Assembly: GCA_034331105.1 (NCBI GenBank)
Contig: JAXQGB010000015.1
Coordinates: 124,001 to 188,000, forward strand
Origin: Caenicola sp034331105
GTDB lineage: Bacteria; Synergistota; Synergistia; Synergistales; Synergistaceae
Length of the DNA stretch: 64,000 nt
Direction of reading: 5' to 3'
Both the position numbers and the translations under genes were made by a program. The notes below the pieces were generated by a model. The model did no database searches. It was not told the origin of the DNA and saw only the letters and a list, made by a program, of their open reading frames with translations. Positions 27,043 to 33,923 of the stretch are shown one piece after another. The stretch's first letter is position 1. Every line of letters begins with the position of its first letter.

Positions 27043-27075
27043 AAAGGTCTGCCCGGCGAAGACCGGCAGACCTTT
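27043..27075 (+). terminator. Terminator after hutU-fchA
   Basis: AAAGGTCTGCC and GGCAGACCTTT form an 11-bp perfect stem, extended inward by CGG/CCG with a bulge, followed by TCTTTTTC. Confidence 0.85.
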
Positions 27076-27117
27076 TCTTTTTCAGATAAATATAAAAATA
27101 ACTATCTTCCGATTTTT

Positions 27118-27543
27118 TTATCTGTTGATAAATATCAACCCTGAAATGCAGAGGATCATCCCGATGATGTTGTTCATACTAAGGTTTTCCCTGTAAAAGA
27201 AAACTCCTATCAGTACCAGTGCGACAGCAAGGCAAATATTGGCTACCAGTGATCCGATGCTGATGTTCCATCCGACCTTGTACATCATTATAAATCCAAG
27301 TTCAAGGCAAACTATGGCTGCGCCAAGCAGGATGCTGTTCCATTTTATCCCTCTTACGTCAATGGAAATATCCTTGAAGTTCCCGGTATAGAGATAGAGG
27401 CCCAGACAGATCGATGCTGCTATAAGGTATGTGACAAGAAGCGAAAAGTATGGATCTGCCCCTCCTGATAATGATTTTGAACAGATGTGATACAGAACAT
27501 TTGAAAAAACGATAAATCCTATAGGCCAATAGTAGTTCAGCAT
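27118..27543 (-). CDS. Half-size EamA/DMT-type membrane protein
   Basis: A 141-residue protein with five hydrophobic segments. It looks like one EamA domain: an N-terminal FIVFSNVLYHICSKSL helix, a GIKWNSILLGAAIVCLELGFI pair and an end MNNIIGMILCISGLIFINR that is typical of drug/metabolite transporters. Full EamA transporters have two such repeats (about 300 residues), so this one probably works as a dimer, like EmrE or ArnE/F. The substrate is unknown. The ATG is preceded by GGGGAGGA. It lies alone between the hut and ser regions. Confidence 0.65.
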   Translation of the reverse strand: MLNYYWPIGFIVFSNVLYHICSKSLSGGADPYFSLLVTYLIAASICLGLYLYTGNFKDISIDVRGIKWNSILLGAAIVCLELGFIMMYKVGWNISIGSLVANICLAVALVLIGVFFYRENLSMNNIIGMILCISGLIFINR

Positions 27544-27706
27544 TTTTTTCTTATCCTCCCCGGAAGATACTTATCCTTTTCAACCCGGTCAGAAAGTTCT
27601 GGACTCTCCGGCCGGGACCAGGATATCATAGATCAGACCCTTCCATTAAATCAACCGGCAAAAGAACCGTGCCTTTCAAAAAATCCCATGCAGTTTCACA
27701 ATAAAA

Positions 27707-27751
27707 CGGCAGGGGGAGAATTGTTGATGTCTGCATTTCTCCCGCCTGCCG
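27707..27751 (-). terminator. Terminator after serA
   Basis: On the minus strand CGGCAGGCGGGAGAA and TTCTCCCCCTGCCG pair with one mismatch around a loop of about 16 bases, followed by TTTTATT, 30 bp after the serA stop. Confidence 0.75.
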
Positions 27752-27782
27752 CTTACCAGTCTTTGATATTGATCAAGAAAAA

Positions 27783-29432
27783 TTACTCAGCCTCCGTAAA
27801 ATCTATAAGGGTGAGCCAGAGCATGTCCCCGCTCTTTTCCAGTTTTTTTCTGATCGATTCGTCTATGTCGCTGTCTATCTCAAGCGCGCCAAGGGCAAGC
27901 CCGCTGTTGTCCTTTCTTCCAAGGGCAAAATTGGCAATGTTGATCTTGGCTTCGCCGAGAATATTTCCGATCTTTCCTATTACGCCGGGCCTGTCGTGAT
28001 TCTGGAAAAGTATCAACTTGCCGTTAGGAACAAAGTCGAGCCAATATTCGTTTACCTTTACGATACGCATACGGCCCTCTTCAGTGATGGTACCAATAAG
28101 CGACACTTTACACTTTTCGGCATCAAGAGTTACTTCCACGGTGTTTTTATATGTTTTGGGATCTCCGATGCTCTCTTCGACGGTCAGACCGCTGTCCTTC
28201 GCAAGCAGGGGAGCGAGCATGTATGAAACTTCCGGACCGCGGCTGACTTCAAAAAGGCCTTTAAGTACAGCGATGCTATAAGCGCAAAGCCTGTTTGGCA
28301 TTGGTTCATCTTCGCTGAACATATCTCCGCGCAGCATAATGTGGCAGCTATGGACAGCGCCGCACTCCGTTTCTGCAAGCTTGGCACCAAGCACGCCCAT
28401 TTTCCTTGAAAGCTGGAGAAACGCCTTCTGGGCTTTGTTCAGTTTCTGCTCCAGGAAGGGAAGGTTCACCGCATGCTCATATGGTTCTCCACGCAGTGCC
28501 GCTATCATGTTCTCTGCGGCGATCTTTGCCACCTCTGTCTGTGCCTCTTCAGTACTTGCGCCAAGGTGAGGAGTGATAACTATTCTGTCTTCAATGTCTT
28601 TGGCAAGGAAAGGGTGGTCCTTGCACAGAGGCTCCGCAGTATATACGTCAAACGCGATCCCCGAAAGCCTTCCGTCCCTTACTGCATCGGCTGCGGCCTT
28701 TTCGTCTACAATGCCGCCTCTTGCGCAGTTGATCAGATATGCTCCCTTTTTGAATGCCTTCAGCATTTTTTCATCGATCAGATTTGCGGTGTCAGATGTC
28801 AGCGGCATGTGGAGCGTCACAACGTCAGCGATCGAGAGCGCGTCAGCAAGGTCTTCCCTCATCGGTATCCCGAGTGATTCTGCCTTCTTTTTAGGAGTGT
28901 ACGGATCATATGCCATCACGTCCATTCCAAAAGCACGGCAGCGCTGCGCAACTGCGGCACCTATCCTTCCAAGCCCAAGAACGAGGACCTTCTTTCCGCT
29001 GAGCTGGTGGCCGGAGAATCTTTTTCTGTCCCATTCACCGCTCTTGAGGGAGCCGAATGCCTGAGGGACCATTCGTACGAGCCCCAGCATAAGAGCCATC
29101 GTCAGCTCTGCAGCTGCCAGTGTATTACCGGTAGGTGCATTAATTACAACGACTCCCTTGCGGCTCGCCACAGGAACATTTACATTGTCTACGCCTACGC
29201 CTGCACGGGCCACTACCTTCAGCTTAACCGCGGCGTTGAGGGCTTCCTCGTCCATCTTTGTACCGCTTCTGGTAAGGACTGCATCCATCTCGGGCAGTTT
29301 CTTCAGCAGATTTTCACGCGACATGCCAACTTCTTCTATAAGTTCAATATCAGGAGCATCCCTGAGCATCTGAAGGCCAGCCTCACCGACAGCCTCAGCC
29401 ACCAGCACTTTCCATTTTTGGTTTTGAACCAT
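27783..29432 (-). CDS. serA: D-3-phosphoglycerate dehydrogenase
   Basis: SerA oxidises 3-phosphoglycerate to 3-phosphohydroxypyruvate, the first step of serine synthesis. With the ATG at 29432 the product is 549 residues, the long form. It has a split substrate domain, a Rossmann domain with VLGLGRIGAAVAQ, catalytic Arg and His in NCARGGIVDE and ITPHLGASTEEAQ, an ASB-type domain, and a C-terminal ACT domain (LILFQNHDRPGVIGKIGNIL) expected to sense serine. GGGAGGAC lies ten bases upstream of the ATG and overlaps the previous gene's end; a GTG at 29435 is possible. It is co-transcribed with the class V aminotransferase behind a serine-rich leader. Confidence 0.95.
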   Translation of the reverse strand: MVQNQKWKVLVAEAVGEAGLQMLRDAPDIELIEEVGMSRENLLKKLPEMDAVLTRSGTKMDEEALNAAVKLKVVARAGVGVDNVNVPVASRKGVVVINAPTGNTLAAAELTMALMLGLVRMVPQAFGSLKSGEWDRKRFSGHQLSGKKVLVLGLGRIGAAVAQRCRAFGMDVMAYDPYTPKKKAESLGIPMREDLADALSIADVVTLHMPLTSDTANLIDEKMLKAFKKGAYLINCARGGIVDEKAAADAVRDGRLSGIAFDVYTAEPLCKDHPFLAKDIEDRIVITPHLGASTEEAQTEVAKIAAENMIAALRGEPYEHAVNLPFLEQKLNKAQKAFLQLSRKMGVLGAKLAETECGAVHSCHIMLRGDMFSEDEPMPNRLCAYSIAVLKGLFEVSRGPEVSYMLAPLLAKDSGLTVEESIGDPKTYKNTVEVTLDAEKCKVSLIGTITEEGRMRIVKVNEYWLDFVPNGKLILFQNHDRPGVIGKIGNILGEAKINIANFALGRKDNSGLALGALEIDSDIDESIRKKLEKSGDMLWLTLIDFTEAE

Positions 29433-29437
29433 CACGA

Positions 29438-30583
29438 TCAGTCCTCCCTGTTCCATACATTCCAGGCATCTGCCAGGAAGTCTTTTTTCATGGTCTGGGC
29501 CATATCAGCTGCTCCGTAGAGCGAACCCAGGATGATGCAGAGTTCAGGCCATCCCCAGTTGTTGTAATGTGCGGCTCTGATAAGCTCTCCTTTAAGTTTT
29601 CCCTGTCCGCCGGCTGTTTCTATCCCCATCGCGCGGAGTTTTTTGCGGACCGCCTCCGTGTCGCCTCCGGGATATTTGAAGGCTGTAACTCCCGGTGAGC
29701 GGGCCTCAGGACATTTGACAAGAAGATCGAAGCCCATTGCTTCAAGTCCGGCCGCCAGCGCATCGGCGTACTTTCTTCTTGACTTGAACCAGGCCCCTGT
29801 CCCAACTTCCAATATTTCATTAAGCGCCTCATCAAGGGCATAGTAAAGAGACACCGGGGGAGTAAAGGGGTTTGCAGGTGATTTCGCCTCCAGGTCTTTT
29901 CTGTGAAGCTTGAGGTCGTAGCTGTAGCTGGGGCATGTTTTTCCTTCAAGGGCATTCCATGCTTTTTCAGAAAGCCATACCAGCCCGAGTCCGGGAGGTG
30001 TAAGCAGGCCTTTTTGTGAAGCTGTGCCGATCGCATCGATACCCCATTCCTGCGGAAAACATTCCATTGCGCCGACTGAACTCACACCGTCGACCAGTAT
30101 CAGAGGGCGATCGTTTTCGGGAATTGCCGCTATTATTTCTTTGATCGGATTTACAACTCCTGTTGATGTCTCATTCTGGGTTATCATCAGAACTTTACAG
30201 CCGGGATTATTTTTAACTGCTTCCGCCGCGATCGCCGGCGTCACCGGGTCGCCGAACCTGACATCGATATTGATGCCTTCGGCACCTGTTCTCAATGCAA
30301 TTTCACGAAATCTGTTGCCAAAGACCCCGCATGAGATAGAAATGAATTTGTCGCCCTTTTCAAGAAAGTTGACCGCCATGCATTCAAGAGCTCCCGTACC
30401 TGAGGAAGGAAGTATTATTACCGGACCTTCACTTTTTAACAGTTCCCGGAGTTTCTTCTCGATCCCGGTAAAGAGCTCTGAAAAAGCAGGACACCTATGT
30501 CCTATCAGCGGACGGGCACCCGCCCTCAGTACTTCTGCCGGCAGTTCCACAGGGCCGGGGGTAAGCAGATATTTCGTGTTCAT
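29438..30583 (-). CDS. Class V aminotransferase (serine-pyruvate/alanine-glyoxylate type), probable phosphoserine aminotransferase role
   Basis: A 381-residue PLP enzyme of the AGXT/PucG type: it starts with LLTPGPVELPAEVLRAGARPLIGHR, has SSGTGALECMAVNF for phosphate binding, and SQKGLLTPPGLGLVWLS with the PLP-binding Lys near 190. Family members transfer amino groups between serine or alanine and glyoxylate or pyruvate. Because it shares an operon with serA, and the operon leader is packed with serine codons, the likely job is transamination of phosphohydroxypyruvate in place of SerC. This is inference; serC and serB are not in the window. The ATG at 30583 follows GGAGG by nine bases. Confidence 0.85.
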   Translation of the reverse strand: MNTKYLLTPGPVELPAEVLRAGARPLIGHRCPAFSELFTGIEKKLRELLKSEGPVIILPSSGTGALECMAVNFLEKGDKFISISCGVFGNRFREIALRTGAEGINIDVRFGDPVTPAIAAEAVKNNPGCKVLMITQNETSTGVVNPIKEIIAAIPENDRPLILVDGVSSVGAMECFPQEWGIDAIGTASQKGLLTPPGLGLVWLSEKAWNALEGKTCPSYSYDLKLHRKDLEAKSPANPFTPPVSLYYALDEALNEILEVGTGAWFKSRRKYADALAAGLEAMGFDLLVKCPEARSPGVTAFKYPGGDTEAVRKKLRAMGIETAGGQGKLKGELIRAAHYNNWGWPELCIILGSLYGAADMAQTMKKDFLADAWNVWNRED

Positions 30584-30628
30584 TCATTTTTCCTCCTTAT
30601 TATGATGATCAAATTTTTTTAAATAAAA

Positions 30629-30657
30629 AGGGACCGGAAGAATTTCTTCCGGTCCCT
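30629..30657 (-). terminator. Attenuator terminator of the serine operon
   Basis: On the minus strand AGGGACCGGAAGAA and TTCTTCCGGTCCCT form a 14-bp perfect repeat around one A (in practice a stem of about 13 bp with a 3-base loop), followed by TTTTATTT. It lies between the leader peptide stop and the aminotransferase start, so it must be bypassed for operon expression. Confidence 0.9.
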
Positions 30658-30725
30658 GAAACGCCTTGATGTTCTAGAAAATTTAGTTATTTTCTCTATT
30701 CATCGGGTACACGTTTCGGGACCGG
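30649..30725 (-). promoter_or_regulatory. Antiterminator pairing in the serine leader
   Basis: On the minus strand CCGGTCCCGAAACG (30725-30712, in the leader reading frame) is complementary to CGTTTCAGGGACCGG (30663-30649), with one bulged base. The second segment contains the 5' arm of the terminator, so the two structures exclude each other. A third segment, CGTTTC at 30761-30756 inside the serine codons, can pair with GAAACG at 30717-30712, giving the 1:2 / 2:3 / 3:4 logic of classical attenuators. Confidence 0.75.
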
Positions 30726-30820
30726 CAATGACAACCAGAGCCGCCGCATGAGGAAGAAACGCCGGAAGAGAGAGAAGATGACGAAATGCCCGTATAAACA
30801 AGATATGCTGATCTCCTCAT
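30683..30820 (-). CDS. Serine-rich leader peptide of the aminotransferase-serA operon
   Basis: A 45-codon reading frame with a good ribosome site (GGAAAGGAG, eight bases before the ATG) starts about 35 bases after the promoter. Twelve codons are serine, all UCN. Residues 13-30 read SSSSLSSGVSSSCGGSGC, with five Gly codons in the peptide and three Cys codons at 25, 30 and 32. Such density is the hallmark of attenuation leader peptides: low charged tRNA-Ser would stall the ribosome in residues 13-24 and favour the antiterminator. The Gly and Cys codons may add sensing of serine-derived amino acids. The stop is 25 bases before the terminator stem. Proposed here from sequence; not matched to a known family. 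Confidence 0.85.
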   Translation of the reverse strand: MRRSAYLVYTGISSSSLSSGVSSSCGGSGCHCRSRNVYPMNRENN

Positions 30821-30861
30821 TCAAAGCGCTCCTTTCCTGTGTCCCCGTTGAATGGTTAACA

Positions 30862-30890
30862 TATATACTCTCCTTAGCGATAAATGTCAA
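30862..30890 (-). promoter_or_regulatory. Promoter of the serine operon
   Basis: On the minus strand a perfect TTGACA (30890-30885) and TATATA (30867-30862) are separated by 17 bp. Transcription would begin near 30855, 35 bases before the leader ATG. Confidence 0.85.
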
Positions 30891-30917
30891 GCATTTTTTT
30901 TAAACATGGTTAAACAT

Positions 30918-31170
30918 CATCATGGTGAAACTGCGACAAATAAAGTCGCGTGAAGCTGTGGTGAAGCAATGGTGAAACCGTTGTAAGGGCAGACCTGGAT
31001 AAGAACCGCCGGTGAATTAAACCATTAGTCAAGAACCTAAAGCCCCTGCTCAGTCCCTTACTGGGAAAACGGAATAGGGGCTCGGTTTCGGGTTTTAACG
31101 GCTGCTTGCCAATTGCTCGCCAGTATTTACAACTTCACGCGGTGCAGTCACCGCAGTTTCACGCAGGATG
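30918..31170. repeat. 253-bp element with long imperfect terminal inverted repeats (MITE-like or structured RNA)
   Basis: This is the main content of the 483-bp gene-free stretch between the serine leader and mltG. The left arm (30918-30959) and right arm (31129-31170) are nested inverted repeats: GTGAAACTGCG (30925-30935) with CGCAGTTTCAC (31152-31162) is perfect, GCGTGAAGCTGT (30948-30959) with ACAACTTCACGC (31129-31140) has one mismatch, and the outermost CATCATG/GCAGGATG also nearly match. Inside, AGCCCCT (31041-31047) pairs with AGGGGCT (31076-31082). No reading frame of note lies inside. It could be a non-autonomous transposon relic or a structured non-coding RNA. Confidence 0.5.
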
Positions 31171-31213
31171 GGATCTCCTGCAGTTCGGCCATCGTTTCCC
31201 GGCAACTTCGCTA

Positions 31214-31242
31214 TTTAACCTTCTCGTCATTAAAGGTATAAT
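31214..31242 (+). promoter_or_regulatory. Possible promoter for mltG
   Basis: A perfect TATAAT (31237-31242) has a weak TTTAAC (31214-31219) 17 bp upstream, about 62 bp before the chosen mltG start. Confidence 0.4.
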
Positions 31243-31303
31243 TCCTACGTGTGCCCGTCTGTTGAATAATTGGGCAAGCCGTGGAGAGTTAGGAGAGAAT
31301 TTT

Positions 31304-32311
31304 TTGACGAACAGGACAAGTGACCTTATACCATCTGTAACAGCCTTGATACTTTTCTGTTTCCTTTGCTTTGTTATACCGGCCATGTATCCTGACATGT
31401 TCGCCTATTCATCAAAAAAGATAGAAGTAACTATAACAGGAGGCATGTCTGCAGGACAGGCCGCAAGAGCGCTGAAAGAGGCCGGTGTAGTCAGGGACTC
31501 AGATAAACTTATCAAATGGATGATCAAACTTGAGATCGACAGAACTCTCAAACCGGGAACATACCTTATCTCCCCCGGTGATGAAATTACTGTAGCGAAC
31601 CAACTTAAGGCAGCCAGGCCGGTGACCCACAACGTAACGATAATACCGGGGACAAGGTACAGTGCAATGAACGCAGCAATGAGACTGCCTGAGGGCGATG
31701 ACGGGCTTTTAAAGGCCCTCTCTGAAAAGGAGAATTTCCCTTCTGAACTTCATGGCCTGCTGCCGGATGACCCACGGGACAGGATAGTTTTTTTACTGCC
31801 TGAAACATATTCCCTTGCTCCGGGCAACAGTGTAGGGGTACAGACAGTAAAAAGGGCGTCCAGGCTCTGGATGGAAAGGGTAGGGAAGTTCCTTCCGGAG
31901 AATGCAGACAAGACATTTACTGCACAGAGAGGGATACTTGCTTCCATAGTCGAGGGCGAGGCAAAGATAAAAGAGGAACGCCCAATATTGGCCGGAATAT
32001 TTTTAAACAGGATAGATCAATTGATGCCCCTCCAGTCCTGCGCGACCGTGATCTATTGCTGGAACGAACTGGGAATAAAAAAGAAAAGCCTTACATACAA
32101 AGACCTGGAGATCGATTCTCCTTACAACACTTACAGGAACAGCGGACTGCCTCCGGGACCGATATCAATACCTTCGGAGGATTCATGGTTGAGCGCCCTG
32201 AAGCCTGCGAAAACAGATTACCTTTTTTTCTTTGCAACTCCGGAAGGAAACCACATATTCAGCAGGACATACGAGGAACATCTGAAAAAACAGAGGGAGA
32301 AGACCGAGTGA
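31304..32311 (+). CDS. mltG: Endolytic murein transglycosylase MltG
   Basis: MltG cuts nascent glycan strands in the periplasm and is thought to end their elongation. The TTG at 31304 is chosen because TTAGGAGAG lies seven bases upstream and the next residues give a membrane anchor (LIPSVTALILFCFLCFVIPAM). The frame is open further upstream, but that sequence has no family resemblance. The product is 335 residues. A LysM-like region (about 40-110) is followed by the YceG domain: the catalytic Glu is in SIVEGEAKIKEERPILAGIF, followed by NRIDQLMPLQS and NTYRNSGLPPGPISIPS. Confidence 0.92.
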   Translation: MTNRTSDLIPSVTALILFCFLCFVIPAMYPDMFAYSSKKIEVTITGGMSAGQAARALKEAGVVRDSDKLIKWMIKLEIDRTLKPGTYLISPGDEITVANQLKAARPVTHNVTIIPGTRYSAMNAAMRLPEGDDGLLKALSEKENFPSELHGLLPDDPRDRIVFLLPETYSLAPGNSVGVQTVKRASRLWMERVGKFLPENADKTFTAQRGILASIVEGEAKIKEERPILAGIFLNRIDQLMPLQSCATVIYCWNELGIKKKSLTYKDLEIDSPYNTYRNSGLPPGPISIPSEDSWLSALKPAKTDYLFFFATPEGNHIFSRTYEEHLKKQREKTE

Positions 32312-32535
32312 AGCCCCAACTGAGCGTGATCTCGCTTAAGGTGCCGCAAAAGGATATATACTATATCAGCTGGATCATAGATGCATGCGAAGGGCTCGGA
32401 CTCCTGAGGACAGACGACCCCAAAAAAGGAGAGGTAACTGTCTTCACGCCTTCAGAACTGTTGGGAGACATGATGGGGTGCATTAAAGGCCTTAAGAATG
32501 AGGGACTGGAAATAGACATCATCAATATCAGCTGA
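32308..32535 (+). CDS. DUF4911-type small protein
   Basis: A 75-residue cytoplasmic protein starting at GTG 32308, overlapping the mltG stop (GTGA). The pattern, beginning KVPQKDIYYISWIIDACEGL and continuing with LLRTDDPKKGEVTVFTPSE, matches my recollection of the DUF4911 family, small proteins of unknown function in Firmicutes, Synergistota and relatives. The alternating pattern suggests an alpha/beta fold. It lies between mltG and tldD; no function can be inferred. Confidence 0.65.
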   Translation: MKPQLSVISLKVPQKDIYYISWIIDACEGLGLLRTDDPKKGEVTVFTPSELLGDMMGCIKGLKNEGLEIDIINIS

Positions 32536-32552
32536 CCGACAGGAGAGAAAAT

Positions 32553-33923
32553 ATGCAGGAAAAACAAATTGAAATTATCAGGCATAAACTTGCCGAAACG
32601 CATAAAAAAGGGGCAGTGCACGCTGACGTTTTTATTCAGGCCGGAACTGCACACTCGGCTCACTACGAAGACGGCAGGATAGAAGAACTCTCATCCTCCA
32701 ACACTGACGGTTCAGGAGCAAGGATCATTGCAGGGGACAAAACATTTTATTCCCATTCCCCCGGCACCTCGGTATCAGGCATATCACAGATCATTTCTGA
32801 AACTGAAGCATCTGCATTCGGTACATCAGCCCTTAATGCTGAAAAGGGCAGGGAACCCCTCCTGACGATGGAGGAACATATCTCGCCTCCCGAGATCGGG
32901 TATATGAAGGAGCTTGATCTTAAGATAAGAAAAAGTTCCCAATATGTAAGGCAAGCAGCTTTCAGATACAGCATATCAAAGAGGAATGTCCTGATAATAA
33001 GGTCTGACGGCGTCTGCGCGGAGGACACCAGAACATACTGCAGTTTTTCTGTCCAGATAATTGCGGAAAAAAACGGGACACTGCAGACAGCATCGGAGAG
33101 ACGCTGCATGGCAGTTCCGCACCCTGACTTCTGGTCAGGTTCAGACCCGCAGAAGATCGCTTTCGCCGCAGTCGACAGAGCCCTTCTTATGCTTGAGGCA
33201 AAACCATGTCCTGCAGGAAAGATGAAGGTACTGCTGGCAGGAACGGCAGGAGGAACAGTTATACATGAAGCATGCGGACATGGACTGGAAGCTGATATAG
33301 TAGAAAAGGACCATTCAATATACAGGGACAAGATCGGAGAAAAAGTGGCACACGATTCAGTGACGATGATAGATGACCCTACTATCCCGTGCCTCTACGG
33401 CTCATACAGATTTGATGACGAGGGAACTCCTGCCAAAAGGAACGTTTTGATAGAAAATGGAGTATTAAAGGCTTATCTGACCGACATTCTTTCTGCAAAT
33501 GCGTCAAGACTGCCGCTCACAGGGAATGGCCGGAGACAGTCATACAGAAATATCCCTGTGCCAAGGATGAGCAACACACTTCTTGCTCCTGGGGATTCCG
33601 ACTTTGAGTCAATGCTGGATCAGACCGAGAGCGGACTTCTTGTCAAAAAAATGGGAGGTGGGGAAGTCAACCCCACTACCGGTGATTTTGTCTTTTATGT
33701 ATCAGAAGCGTATATAATTAATAAGGGAAAGATATCATACCCTGTAAAGGGTGCAATACTTACGGGCAACGGACCCGACGTGCTGCAAAATATAATTTCA
33801 CTGGGAAAAGACCTGTACATGGATCCAGGTGTCTGCGGAAAATCAGGACAAGGGGTACCTGTTACTGACGGACAGCCATCGATGCTTATCGAAGGGATGA
33901 CTGTAGGAGGTAGTGAAGCCTGA
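32553..33923 (+). CDS. tldD: TldD/PmbA family metallopeptidase
   Basis: The 456-residue product belongs to the family whose TldD subunit is the zinc protease of the TldD-PmbA(TldE) complex. That complex unfolds and degrades peptides and matures microcin B17 in E. coli. The zinc motif HEACGH is near residue 235, so this is the catalytic TldD type. GNGRRQSYRNIPVPRMSNTLL and KKMGGGEVNPTTGDFVF are typical C-terminal segments. No pmbA/tldE gene is adjacent. The end overlaps ftsK by 11 bp. Confidence 0.92.
   Translation: MQEKQIEIIRHKLAETHKKGAVHADVFIQAGTAHSAHYEDGRIEELSSSNTDGSGARIIAGDKTFYSHSPGTSVSGISQIISETEASAFGTSALNAEKGREPLLTMEEHISPPEIGYMKELDLKIRKSSQYVRQAAFRYSISKRNVLIIRSDGVCAEDTRTYCSFSVQIIAEKNGTLQTASERRCMAVPHPDFWSGSDPQKIAFAAVDRALLMLEAKPCPAGKMKVLLAGTAGGTVIHEACGHGLEADIVEKDHSIYRDKIGEKVAHDSVTMIDDPTIPCLYGSYRFDDEGTPAKRNVLIENGVLKAYLTDILSANASRLPLTGNGRRQSYRNIPVPRMSNTLLAPGDSDFESMLDQTESGLLVKKMGGGEVNPTTGDFVFYVSEAYIINKGKISYPVKGAILTGNGPDVLQNIISLGKDLYMDPGVCGKSGQGVPVTDGQPSMLIEGMTVGGSEA

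Noticed and set aside
30584..30860. T-box riboswitch upstream of the serine operon
   Set aside because: No T-box consensus (GGUGG-type antiterminator bulge) or specifier-loop layout is seen. The translated Ser-rich frame and alternative stems explain the region better.
30696..30890. A 64-codon minus-strand frame overlapping the serine leader
   Set aside because: It lies in a different frame from the Ser-rich leader, would have to start before the mapped promoter's likely start point, and shows no protein-like features. The shorter frame at 30683-30820 has the ribosome site.
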